From Aquificaceae bacterium (GTDB lineage Bacteria; Aquificota; Aquificia; Aquificales; Aquificaceae): a DNA stretch of 43,259 nucleotides. The notes under the pieces were generated by a model. That model was not told the origin of the DNA, did not search any database, and saw nothing but the letters and a program-made list of their open reading frames with translations. A program made the translations under genes and the position numbers. Location of the stretch: contig JALWEG010000024.1 of assembly GCA_027014155.1 (NCBI GenBank), positions 1 to 43,259 of the forward strand. The letters run 5' to 3'. Shown here one piece after another: positions 8,119-17,462 of the stretch. The stretch's first letter is position 1. Every line of letters begins with the position of its first letter.

Positions 8119-8898
8119 TCACCAAAGTAAAATCTCGTCGTAGGTTATCTTAGCTCCTTCTCCGAGGGAGTTTATCTTTTCGAGCACTATATCGTGTATA
8201 TGTTTCAAGTAATCTTCTTTAAAGATTACAAAACCGTTATCGAGCTTCGAAAAATTTGCATTAAAGACCTTTAAGGTGCTCCTATATTTAGCCTTCGTGT
8301 GTTCCTTCACCCTCGGATTCTTTAGCTTACCCTCCAATTCTGTTGTATTCACAACCAAATAAGGCACTTCAACTACTACATCTACATACTTTCGCTGTCT
8401 TTTTGTAAATCTTCTGCTGGAGGCTTCCCTTCTGTAGGATACCTTCTTTATCTGAATGCCTACCTTTATACCGCCGAGTTCCAAGATAGCGTCTATACCC
8501 ATCGCATCCAGTTCTGCATAGGAAACGAGCTTTTCCACAAACAAGGAGTTCCAAAGATACTGAAAGTGAAACTGGGTAAGCACAGACATCCATATCCTAT
8601 ACAACCTCGCTTTGAAACCCTCCTCTACAAACTGAAGCGAACAACCGTAGAAGAACTTCTTTATGAATTTATATATATGCGGATTCAGCTTTTGGGACCA
8701 GTATATTTCAAAAATTTCATCGTAATCTCTAAAGTCTGTGGTATTCCAATAGTAGTGGTAAAACAGCTCTAAGGGTAGAAGCTCTTTAGGCAAATCTTGC
8801 TCTACGGTCTTTATGCGTTTTAATTGTGAATACTTCTGTATATCTATCTCAGCAAGGAACTTTTCAAACTTGCCAAGGTCTTCACTCCAATTTCTCAT
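8119..8898 (-). CDS. TaqI-like type II restriction endonuclease (predicted site TCGA)
   Basis: This 259-aa protein resembles the TaqI/TthHB8I endonuclease family (about 263 aa), with an N-terminal run FEKFLAEID...IKTVEQDLPKEL that fits my memory of TaqI. The likely PD-(D/E)xK-type core is ELDAMGIDAILELGG followed by IQIKK, giving D131, D136, Q149 and K151 as candidate catalytic residues. The two Asp five residues apart recall the essential D137/D142 pair of TaqI. It overlaps the upstream methyltransferase gene by 17 bases and is probably translated from the same transcript. The gene is A+T-rich compared with its neighbours and contains three TCGA sites, which points to acquisition from elsewhere. 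Confidence 0.82.
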   Translation of the reverse strand: MRNWSEDLGKFEKFLAEIDIQKYSQLKRIKTVEQDLPKELLPLELFYHYYWNTTDFRDYDEIFEIYWSQKLNPHIYKFIKKFFYGCSLQFVEEGFKARLYRIWMSVLTQFHFQYLWNSLFVEKLVSYAELDAMGIDAILELGGIKVGIQIKKVSYRREASSRRFTKRQRKYVDVVVEVPYLVVNTTELEGKLKNPRVKEHTKAKYRSTLKVFNANFSKLDNGFVIFKEDYLKHIHDIVLEKINSLGEGAKITYDEILLW

Positions 8899-10255
8899 TG
8901 CGTAGGAACCTATTTAGCTCACATAACTCTTCCTTTGTAGGCAACGGAAGTATCTTAAGTTGGGTAATACTGAGGTGATACGTTATATCCTTAAACACGC
9001 TTTTTATATACCTACTTACTATTTCTGAGTTCAGAAATTCAACCACCTCTTTATCCGTCAGGTTAAATTGCATATTCGTTAGAGTGTATTCTCTCAATAA
9101 GTGATATACATCTCCCATCCAAGGGTAAGCTTTATAATCGTATGCCGCTCCTAACCGTCTGTTTCCTCTGAACCCTAAACCCACAACTATATGGGGTTTA
9201 TCAAAGAAACTCCTCAAAGAGGTCTTTTTCTTATCTTCAATCCAATAACCCGTTATAGGTTCGTAAATAACCGTTCCTATCTTTAAATTTCGGCCGTTCA
9301 GAATGGGCAACAAGCCTCTTCCTTCTGGAATGCCGTCCATCTTTATGACATCTTCGTTATTTCTTATCTCCGGCGTCCTCGGCGATATCCTGATAGTGTA
9401 AACATCTCCTAATCTGAAACCGCAAACATCTTCCACAACTTTGCTAAGCTTGTCTGAGAACAAAATTATCTCACCTAACCACCTGTCGTATTTCCTTATT
9501 AGCTTCAGTTTTCCACCGGTGTAATCGTACAACTCCGCTTTATTGGCTTCTGATTTAGCTTTGGTAAACCTTAAAATCACAGTGCTTACATCTGCTTCCG
9601 GCTTGAATACACCGCTCCCCATGTATATGATTTCGGTTCTTCCTCGCATAGAAAGGAACTTCCGGAGTTTCTTAAACTCATCTAATATCATGAAGGTGGC
9701 CGGTACTATAAATATTAACTGGCCGTTATCTTTTAAGAGCTTAACAGATTTCTCTATAAACGCCCCGTAAACGTTATATTTGCCGAACCAAGTTTCATAA
9801 AGCTGTTTGTAAATCTTCTTTGTTTCATCGTCGACCCGTATTGTGTAATGTTGAGATAGGCTGGGTATTCCGTAAGGCGGATTGCCTATTATGATATCGA
9901 AGCGCTCTGAGGTATTCCAAAGCAGGTAATCACAGTTAATTACATCTATACTTTCATATAAGCCTTGCTTGTAGACGTATTCTACTATGTCTTTATTTAT
10001 TTCTATGCCTGCTTTGGTCGTAGCTTTATCGAATATATCTCTTCTACGATTTTTAATGCCAATCAAAAACTGGCAAACTCCACAAGCGGGTTCAAGAATC
10101 TTAATGTTTCCGGTATTTAGTTTCTTTTCATCTATCAGCTCAACCATAAAGTCAACCATCCACTCAGGTGTAAAGAATATGCCTAAATCCCTCTTAATGT
10201 CCTTTATTCTTTCATACGCAGCTGCCACATGAGCTTTAATGTCCAACTCTTCCAT
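8882..10255 (-). CDS. TaqI-like N6-adenine DNA methyltransferase (predicted site TCGA)
   Basis: The 457-aa protein matches M.TaqI across its length: motif X around FFTPEWMVDFM, motif I ILEPACGVCQF (53-63), catalytic motif IV NPPYG (125-129), then GKYNVYGAFIEKSVKLL and a C-terminal TaqI-like specificity domain (ILNGRNLK, AYPWMGDVYHLL). It should methylate the adenine of TCGA and so protect host DNA from the endonuclease encoded by the next gene. The order is methyltransferase first, which favours protection before cutting. Base composition is A+T-rich, and codon use (many ATA, TTA, AAA) differs from the flanking ntrX-like and aldehyde dehydrogenase genes. It contains three TCGA sites. Confidence 0.9.
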   Translation of the reverse strand: MEELDIKAHVAAAYERIKDIKRDLGIFFTPEWMVDFMVELIDEKKLNTGNIKILEPACGVCQFLIGIKNRRRDIFDKATTKAGIEINKDIVEYVYKQGLYESIDVINCDYLLWNTSERFDIIIGNPPYGIPSLSQHYTIRVDDETKKIYKQLYETWFGKYNVYGAFIEKSVKLLKDNGQLIFIVPATFMILDEFKKLRKFLSMRGRTEIIYMGSGVFKPEADVSTVILRFTKAKSEANKAELYDYTGGKLKLIRKYDRWLGEIILFSDKLSKVVEDVCGFRLGDVYTIRISPRTPEIRNNEDVIKMDGIPEGRGLLPILNGRNLKIGTVIYEPITGYWIEDKKKTSLRSFFDKPHIVVGLGFRGNRRLGAAYDYKAYPWMGDVYHLLREYTLTNMQFNLTDKEVVEFLNSEIVSRYIKSVFKDITYHLSITQLKILPLPTKEELCELNRFLRNEKLE

Positions 10256-10314
10256 TACACTGTTCCCATCACACCTGTTTAGAACTTAGCCACTATCAAA
10301 TCTTGAAACTTACC

Positions 10315-11745
10315 CTAAGTCAAATCAAATATTACCGTCTTTATCTCTGTGTAATCTTCTACGGCGAACTTGGGTCCCTCCCTGCCTATTCCGGAGTTTT
10401 TAAAGCCTCCGTAGGGCTGGTGGTCAACCCTGAAGGTGGGACCCTCGTTTATCAGGACTCCACCCACCTCCGCTCTCTTTATGAATTCCCAAGCCACCTT
10501 TATGTCGTTGGTGAAGACTCCCAGCTGGAGTCCGTATTCGGAGTCATTCACCATCTTTATGGCTTCCTCCACCTCCCTGTAGGGGTCAACTATCACCACC
10601 GGCGCGAAGGCTTCCTCTTTAAATAGCTTCGTCTCCGGAGAGACCAAGGACACGACGGTGGGTTCAAAGAGTGCTGTGTGCTCTGCACACGCAACACCTC
10701 CTATCTCCAGCCTTGCACCCTTCTGAACCGCCTCCTCTATCCACTCCCTCACCCTAAGGACGTCTCCTTGCGTTATCATGGGACCCACGTCCGTGCTCTC
10801 GTCCATGGGGTCTCCTACGCGAAGCGTCTTTACATGTTCTTTTAATCTTTTAGTGAACTCTTCAAAGACCTCTTCGTGGACGAAGACCCTCTGGACGGAT
10901 ATGCAGACCTGCCCCGCTATGGCGTATCCTCCCATAACGGCTCTCTGGACAGCCTTGTCTAAGTCTCCGTCCTTGTGAACCACTATGGCGGAGTTGGATC
11001 CCAGCTCAAGGACAACCTTTTTTATGCCAACCTGCCTCGTTATTATTTCTCCCACCTTTTTGCTGCCCGTGAAAGAGACCACTCTAACGTCTGGATGGGT
11101 GGTCATAGCCTTGCCCACATCTCCGTAGCCTGGTATGACCGATAGAGCCTTTGGGGGAAGCCCGGCCTCAAGGAGAACCTCCGCAAGCATTATGGGGGTA
11201 AGGGGTGTTCTTTCGGAAGGCTTTAGTATAACCGCGTTCCCGCAGGCTATAGCAGGGGCTACCTTGTGCATGGAGAGGTTGAGGGGGAAGTTAAAGGGCG
11301 TTATGGCGGACACTATCCCGACAGGAACTCTTATGTAGAAGCCCACCTTACCCACACCGTTGGGGTGTGCGTCTATGGGAAAAGTCTCTCCGTGTATCCT
11401 CTTCGCCTCTTCCGCCGAGAATATTAGTGTTTGGATAGCCCGTGCTACCTCCGTTCTCGCCTCCTTTATGGTCTTGCCCACCTCATAGACCAGCGTCTTG
11501 GCAAACTCCTCTGCTCTCTCTTCTAAAAGCTCGGCGGACCTCATAAGCACTTGATACCTCCGGTGGGCGGTCATGCTTGAGAGTTCTCTAAAGCCCTCCT
11601 TGGCTCTCTCTATTGCGGTATAGACGTCTTCCTCAGTCCCTTGGGGAACCTTGCCTATCACCTCTCCCGTGTAGGGATAAACCACCTCTATTTTCTGGGC
11701 GCTGTCCTTCCACTCTCCGCCTACGAGCATCTTTTTCTCAATCAT
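10315..11745 (-). CDS. NAD(P)-dependent aldehyde dehydrogenase
   Basis: This 476-aa enzyme of the aldehyde dehydrogenase superfamily has the catalytic Cys at C281 (GQVCISVQR), the general base E247 (LELGS), N153 (PFNFPL) and the cofactor-contacting K175 (LKPSERTP). The GQVCISVQR form occurs in lactaldehyde, succinate-semialdehyde and related non-phosphorylating dehydrogenases. The substrate cannot be decided from sequence alone, and nothing in the neighbourhood points to one pathway. A GGAGGTGG ribosome binding site precedes the start. It diverges from rsmI across only 42 bases. Confidence 0.85.
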   Translation of the reverse strand: MIEKKMLVGGEWKDSAQKIEVVYPYTGEVIGKVPQGTEEDVYTAIERAKEGFRELSSMTAHRRYQVLMRSAELLEERAEEFAKTLVYEVGKTIKEARTEVARAIQTLIFSAEEAKRIHGETFPIDAHPNGVGKVGFYIRVPVGIVSAITPFNFPLNLSMHKVAPAIACGNAVILKPSERTPLTPIMLAEVLLEAGLPPKALSVIPGYGDVGKAMTTHPDVRVVSFTGSKKVGEIITRQVGIKKVVLELGSNSAIVVHKDGDLDKAVQRAVMGGYAIAGQVCISVQRVFVHEEVFEEFTKRLKEHVKTLRVGDPMDESTDVGPMITQGDVLRVREWIEEAVQKGARLEIGGVACAEHTALFEPTVVSLVSPETKLFKEEAFAPVVIVDPYREVEEAIKMVNDSEYGLQLGVFTNDIKVAWEFIKRAEVGGVLINEGPTFRVDHQPYGGFKNSGIGREGPKFAVEDYTEIKTVIFDLT

Positions 11746-11787
11746 AAGAGACCCACCTCCGCAATATAATTTTACCGAACGGGAAGA

Positions 11788-12453
11788 ATGGCCAAGCTGT
11801 TTGTAGTCCCTACACCCATAGGCAACCTAAAGGATATAACCCTAAGGGCGTTGGAGGTCTTGAGGGAGGTTCGGTATTTAGCCTGCGAGGATACGAGGAG
11901 AACCCGGATGCTGCTGAGCCATTACGGAATAAGCGGCAAGAAGTTTCTGCCTTACTATCAACCCAAGGAAGACTTCCAGATTCCAAAGATACTGGAAGTC
12001 CTTGAAAAGGAGGACGTGGCGCTGGTGTCCGACGCCGGCACCCCCGGTATATCCGACCCGGGCTTCAGGCTAATTAGGGAATGTATAAGGGAAGGTGTTG
12101 AGGTGGAAGCTCTGCCGGGAGCGTCTGCACCGATTACGGCTCTCGTGGCTTCCGGACTGCCCACCGACAGGTTTCTCTTCCTCGGATTCCCTCCCAAGAA
12201 GGGAACCAAGGGTTTCTTTGAGAGGCTGAAGGTGTGCGAGGATACCACCTTTATACTTTACGAGTCCCCCAAGCGCTTGCTCAGGACGCTGATAATCCTC
12301 CAAGAGGTCTTTGGCAACCCTCAGGTATGTGTAACGCGGGAGCTTACCAAGCTCCACGAGGAGTACATAAGGGGGAGTTTAAAAGAGGTTATGCAGGAGC
12401 TAAAGGAGAGAAGTCAAATCAAGGGGGAAATCACGCTGCTCTTTAGAGTGTGA
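11788..12453 (+). CDS. rsmI: 16S rRNA C1402 2'-O-methyltransferase RsmI (short form)
   Basis: This tetrapyrrole-methylase-fold protein methylates the ribose of C1402 in 16S rRNA. Diagnostic stretches are VPTPIGNLKDITLRAL, the CEDTRRT motif, LVSDAGTPGISDPG and LPGASAPITAL. At 221 aa it is about 60 residues shorter than the E. coli enzyme (286 aa) and ends straight after the core domain (GEITLLFRV), so the C-terminal accessory region is absent. The frame ends in a normal stop with no sign of a frameshift. TATAAT at 11765-11770 lies 17 bases before the start and could be a -10 element, but no matching -35 is clear. Confidence 0.92.
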   Translation: MAKLFVVPTPIGNLKDITLRALEVLREVRYLACEDTRRTRMLLSHYGISGKKFLPYYQPKEDFQIPKILEVLEKEDVALVSDAGTPGISDPGFRLIRECIREGVEVEALPGASAPITALVASGLPTDRFLFLGFPPKKGTKGFFERLKVCEDTTFILYESPKRLLRTLIILQEVFGNPQVCVTRELTKLHEEYIRGSLKEVMQELKERSQIKGEITLLFRV

Positions 12454-12472
12454 TGTTAAGATTTTTATAAGC

Positions 12473-13552
12473 ATGCTCATCTGTGTAATAGGAAGCGGTG
12501 TAGTAGGTCTCACCTGTGCGCTGGACTTGGCTTTGGCAGGACACAAGGTAAAGGTGATAACGAGGAACTACGAAGAGGGTGCCTCTTGGGTGGCGGGCGG
12601 AATGCTGGCTCCCTTCTCCGAGGGGCTTGAGGGAGATATACTCAGGCTCTCTATAGAGAGCCTTAGGCTTTACGACGAGTACGTAAGCAGGGTTGAAGAG
12701 GTATCCGGGCACAGCATCTTTTATAGAAGGAACGGGATACTCAGAATCTTGGATTCGGGAGAGGTAGAAGCCTACAAAGCTCTTGCGGATAGCTACAGAG
12801 CCTTGGGTTTTGATAGCCAGCCCTTGGAAGGCTCTTCCCTTAGAGAGGCCTTTGGGCTCCTGTCTGAGGAGATTTCCTCGGCCATACTTTTCAAAGATGA
12901 GGGCAACGTTGACTCGCAGCAGCTTATGGACGCTCTGATATTCGCCATGCACCGCTTGGGGGTTGAGATAGTCCTTGACGAGGTTCACAAGATAAAAATA
13001 GAGGATGGCAGGGTGGAGGAGGTTATAGGCTTCAAGAACGGCTACGGGGCGGACTTCTACGTCTTTAGTCCCGGAGCGTGGGGGAGCGCCCTTTTGGGAA
13101 TACCCGTCTATCCCCTGAAGGGACAGATACTCAAGGTAAGGGGCCTTGACATAGACAGGGTTCTCTATTCTCCTTACGCCTATATAATACCCAAGGAGAA
13201 CTACACTCTGATAGGTGCCACGTCGGAAGATGTAAGCTTTGACCACAGGAGAACCTTGGGAGGGGTAAGGAGTTTGGGCAACAACGCCGCAAGGGTAGTT
13301 CCCTCCATAGACGAGTGCGAGTTTGTTGAGGTAAACGTGGGCTTTAGACCGGCCACGCCGGACCAGCTTCCCGTGTTTGATGTGGGAGAGAACTACGTCG
13401 TGTCCGCAGGCCACTTTAGAAACGGGATACTCTTGGCACCCGTTAGCTCAAAGGTGGTCGTTGACCTGTTGGAAAGGGGTGTGCGCTCGGAGTACTTTGA
13501 GCTTTTCCCGTCAAGAAGGTTTCAGAATGGAAATCATACTGACAAAAGCTGA
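12473..13552 (+). CDS. thiO: Glycine oxidase ThiO (FAD-dependent)
   Basis: This 359-aa D-amino-acid-oxidase-fold flavoprotein starts with a dinucleotide-binding motif (IGSGVVG, G7-x-G9-x-x-G12) and the family stretch GASWVAGGMLAPFSE. The C-terminal FAD-contact region FRNGILLAP is also typical. ThiO oxidises glycine to the imine that becomes part of the thiazole ring of thiamine. thiC lies 49 bases downstream on the same strand, so both branches of thiamine synthesis are represented here. It begins about 20 bases after rsmI and may be read from the same transcript. Confidence 0.88.
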   Translation: MLICVIGSGVVGLTCALDLALAGHKVKVITRNYEEGASWVAGGMLAPFSEGLEGDILRLSIESLRLYDEYVSRVEEVSGHSIFYRRNGILRILDSGEVEAYKALADSYRALGFDSQPLEGSSLREAFGLLSEEISSAILFKDEGNVDSQQLMDALIFAMHRLGVEIVLDEVHKIKIEDGRVEEVIGFKNGYGADFYVFSPGAWGSALLGIPVYPLKGQILKVRGLDIDRVLYSPYAYIIPKENYTLIGATSEDVSFDHRRTLGGVRSLGNNAARVVPSIDECEFVEVNVGFRPATPDQLPVFDVGENYVVSAGHFRNGILLAPVSSKVVVDLLERGVRSEYFELFPSRRFQNGNHTDKS

Positions 13553-13571
13553 TTTGCATATTAATTTTTAA

Positions 13572-14972
<1,401 letters not shown>

Positions 14973-14986
14973 GAGAGGAGAAGGCT

Positions 14987-15424
14987 ATGAAATCCTGGAC
15001 TTACTTCATTCAATTGGTAGGCAGGAATAAAAACGGGGACTCACAGGTAGAGGGTGCCCTCTACGTGGTGGCGGTCCCCACCGAAAGAGACCTCACCATG
15101 GCACAGAAGTTCTCCTGCTTTTCCGAGAGATATCTGCCGGAAGAGAACGCCGTAAATTACGGCAAGGCCTTTGCCGTCAGTGTGGACTTTGAGATAGAGC
15201 AGCCCGAGAGATACGACTTGGCCTTTCACAGGGAGGAGGACGACTTATATATATTTAAAGAAAATATAAGTATGAAGGAAGGTCTTAAGAGGGTGTACGC
15301 CATACTGATGGACGAGCTAAAGAGCAGGGGATACGGAGACGATTTTGATACCGTCATGGACATGGGCAACCCGTCGGAGAACTTCATGAGGGAGTGTCTC
15401 TTAGAGGCTATAAAAAATCCTTAA
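14987..15424 (+). CDS. Conserved-looking protein of unknown function (145 aa)
   Basis: I do not recognise this protein. It is a soluble, acidic 145-aa chain with a predicted mixed alpha/beta fold, no signal peptide, no membrane segment and only two Cys. It starts 15 bases after thiC with GAGGAG upstream, so it is probably expressed with thiC. It ends about 110 bases before the oxidoreductase operon, which has its own promoter. The middle segment (YDLAFHREEDDLYIFKENIS) changes to A+T-rich codons for a short stretch near 15241-15280. Confidence 0.7.
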   Translation: MKSWTYFIQLVGRNKNGDSQVEGALYVVAVPTERDLTMAQKFSCFSERYLPEENAVNYGKAFAVSVDFEIEQPERYDLAFHREEDDLYIFKENISMKEGLKRVYAILMDELKSRGYGDDFDTVMDMGNPSENFMRECLLEAIKNP

Positions 15425-15442
15425 GTCGGCATAAAACGATGT

Positions 15443-15471
15443 TTGAATTTCTGATTAATCTCATATACAAT
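15443..15471 (+). promoter_or_regulatory. Sigma-70 type promoter of the oxidoreductase operon
   Basis: TTGAAT (15443-15448) and TACAAT (15466-15471) are separated by 17 bases in the gap before the first oxidoreductase gene. The leader would be about 55 bases and carries GGAGG at 15520-15524, eight bases before the ATG at 15533. Confidence 0.6.
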
Positions 15472-15532
15472 AGGTTGGTGTGCAGGTAGATTTTACATAC
15501 TCATTTTTTGTATTAACACGGAGGTTCGTCCT

Positions 15533-16255
15533 ATGCAGGAAGAAAAGAAAGTCATAGTCCCCGGTCCGGCAGGTTATAATCCCCAGCCTGCGGCCTTTCT
15601 CGGGGTTGATTTACCTCCTCCGGGAAGAGCACTGCTTTACGGAGAAGAGGTTGATGAAGAGGTTGCCATGCGTGAGGCCGCGAAGGCCATGCTCACCAGA
15701 AAGAATCCTACCATCTTTCCGGGTCCCTTGGTTCTGTGGGGATGGAACGCCGCCGCCATGGAAAAGGCAAAGGCGGTACTTGAGCTTGCGATGGAGATTC
15801 CCAACTGTAGGATAATCCCCATGCCCGACTACAGACCCAAGTATCCCAAGATAGACCCCGAGGCCGAAATAAACCCCAATCATCCCAACCTTACCATACT
15901 CCACAACAAGATAGAAGCCTGCATATTTGTAGGAGTTCACTGCCATTACGCCAACCTATCTCTGAGAATGATAAGGGCCGGAACCAACTGTTTCACCATA
16001 GCCCTCTGTGCCGAGATGGGACACGAGGACGCCATGGTTTCCCTCAGAGACCAGCATGCGGAGGAGATAAGGAAGTTCAAAGACGTCTTGGTGCAGGTCA
16101 GAGAAGAGCTCAGTATAAAGTGGGAGCCCAAGCTTCCGCCAGAGAATCCTTCCCTGCCTAAGGAAGACTGGACTAAGGTCACTCCCTTTGACTTTGGAGA
16201 GTATGCCGCTCTGCTCATGCCCAGAAAGGGTGAGGTGGTAGAGGAGAGCGAATAA
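15533..16255 (+). CDS. 2-oxoacid:ferredoxin oxidoreductase D-type subunit (CODH beta/CdhB-like)
   Basis: The 240-aa protein is the first gene of a D-A-B-G-E cluster like those of Hydrogenobacter thermophilus. It does not resemble the usual delta ferredoxin subunit: it has no CxxCxxC motif and only a few scattered Cys. Its middle part (NPTIFPGPLVLWGWNAAAMEKA, split by helices, then IFVGVHCHYANLS) resembles the small CdhB/epsilon subunit of CO dehydrogenase complexes, a nucleotide-binding-like fold. The function in the complex is not established. It may be structural or tune electron transfer. The next gene follows after 18 bases. Confidence 0.75.
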   Translation: MQEEKKVIVPGPAGYNPQPAAFLGVDLPPPGRALLYGEEVDEEVAMREAAKAMLTRKNPTIFPGPLVLWGWNAAAMEKAKAVLELAMEIPNCRIIPMPDYRPKYPKIDPEAEINPNHPNLTILHNKIEACIFVGVHCHYANLSLRMIRAGTNCFTIALCAEMGHEDAMVSLRDQHAEEIRKFKDVLVQVREELSIKWEPKLPPENPSLPKEDWTKVTPFDFGEYAALLMPRKGEVVEESE

Positions 16256-16273
16256 TTAATTGGAGGTGCTGTT

Positions 16274-17443
16274 ATGCCTGAGCAAAAAGTCGTAGAACCA
16301 GAACACCTCCTTTTGGAGGCACCGAGGGAGAGGAAATTTATAACCGGCTCTCAAGCTTTTGCCGAAGCTGTCAAGAGAGCCAATGTAGATATAGCCATAG
16401 CCTATCCCATAACCCCCCAGTCGGAGACGATGCATCTTGTTGGAGACCTTTACGCACAGGGATACCTGAAAGATTACTACAGGGCAGAAGAAGAATACGG
16501 AGCCATGTCCGCCATAGCGGGCGCCGTAAGGGGAGGCGTGAGAGCCTTCACCGCCACCTCGGGACCCGGACTGCTGAGAGGTCTTGAGGCCATAGTTTCT
16601 TGGCCCGGCCACAGGATTCCCGCAGTCTTGGGTGTGATGACTAGGGTCGTGAACGCGCCCCTTTCCATACAGCCCGACAACGTAGAGCTGGCCTACCTGC
16701 TGCACTCGGGACTTATAGTCCTGCACGCAGAGAATCAACAAGACGTATTTGATTTTACCCTCGCTGGATTTCCCATATCCGAGAAGGTGGACGTCTATCT
16801 GCCCGTCGTGGTGGCCACGGAGGGCTTCTTCGTCACCCACGCTAAGGGATACGTTGAGCTGCCACCCGAAGACATGAAGCTTCCCCCCAGGGACCCATAC
16901 AAGGCTCCCGTTCCGCCCACCGACTGTGAGATACCTCCGGCGAGGATTCAGAGAGATGCTCCAGTTCAGAAGTCCAACTTCATGAGCTACCTAATCCACG
17001 CCGTATGGCAGCAGGAAATCTGGGCCGCCAACGAGAGGTCAAGGAAGTGGATTAAGCACTTCCTCGGAGGTCTGGTAGAGGTGGTGAACCCGGACGCCGA
17101 GGTGTTCATAGTGGCCTCGGGCTGTGCGGCGGCACAGGGCAGGGAGGCTCAAAGGTATGCGGAGTTGGAGGGCCTCAACGTCGGACTCGTTAAGGTAAAG
17201 TCCCTCAGACCTTTCCCCACTCAAGAACTCAGGGATACCCTCAAAAACGCAAAGGCCGTTATAGTTCCCGAACACAACATAGTGGGCTGGCTCGCCAAGG
17301 AAGTAAAGGCGGCCATACCCAACAGCGGTATAGTCGTAGACGGACCGAGGGTTTACGGAGGCATGACGCTCCCCGTGGAGCTGATAATGGAAGAGATTTA
17401 CAAAGCCTTCGGCATAAAGAAGGAAAAGAAGACCTTAGTTTAA
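16274..17443 (+). CDS. 2-oxoacid:ferredoxin oxidoreductase alpha subunit (pyruvate or 2-oxoglutarate)
   Basis: This 389-aa subunit carries the YPITPQSE motif of 2-oxoacid:ferredoxin oxidoreductases and a GPGL loop in its pyrimidine-binding domain. The C-terminal part (VFIVASGCAAAQGREA through LRPFPTQELRDTL) is the domain II/III region. In Aquificales this enzyme runs in the reductive direction, carboxylating acetyl-CoA to pyruvate or succinyl-CoA to 2-oxoglutarate in the reductive TCA cycle. Which of the two cannot be decided from sequence, because both five-subunit forms exist in Hydrogenobacter. GGAGG precedes the start and the beta gene follows after 19 bases. Confidence 0.9.
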   Translation: MPEQKVVEPEHLLLEAPRERKFITGSQAFAEAVKRANVDIAIAYPITPQSETMHLVGDLYAQGYLKDYYRAEEEYGAMSAIAGAVRGGVRAFTATSGPGLLRGLEAIVSWPGHRIPAVLGVMTRVVNAPLSIQPDNVELAYLLHSGLIVLHAENQQDVFDFTLAGFPISEKVDVYLPVVVATEGFFVTHAKGYVELPPEDMKLPPRDPYKAPVPPTDCEIPPARIQRDAPVQKSNFMSYLIHAVWQQEIWAANERSRKWIKHFLGGLVEVVNPDAEVFIVASGCAAAQGREAQRYAELEGLNVGLVKVKSLRPFPTQELRDTLKNAKAVIVPEHNIVGWLAKEVKAAIPNSGIVVDGPRVYGGMTLPVELIMEEIYKAFGIKKEKKTLV

Positions 17444-17462
17444 TTTTGTAAGGAGGTGTGCC

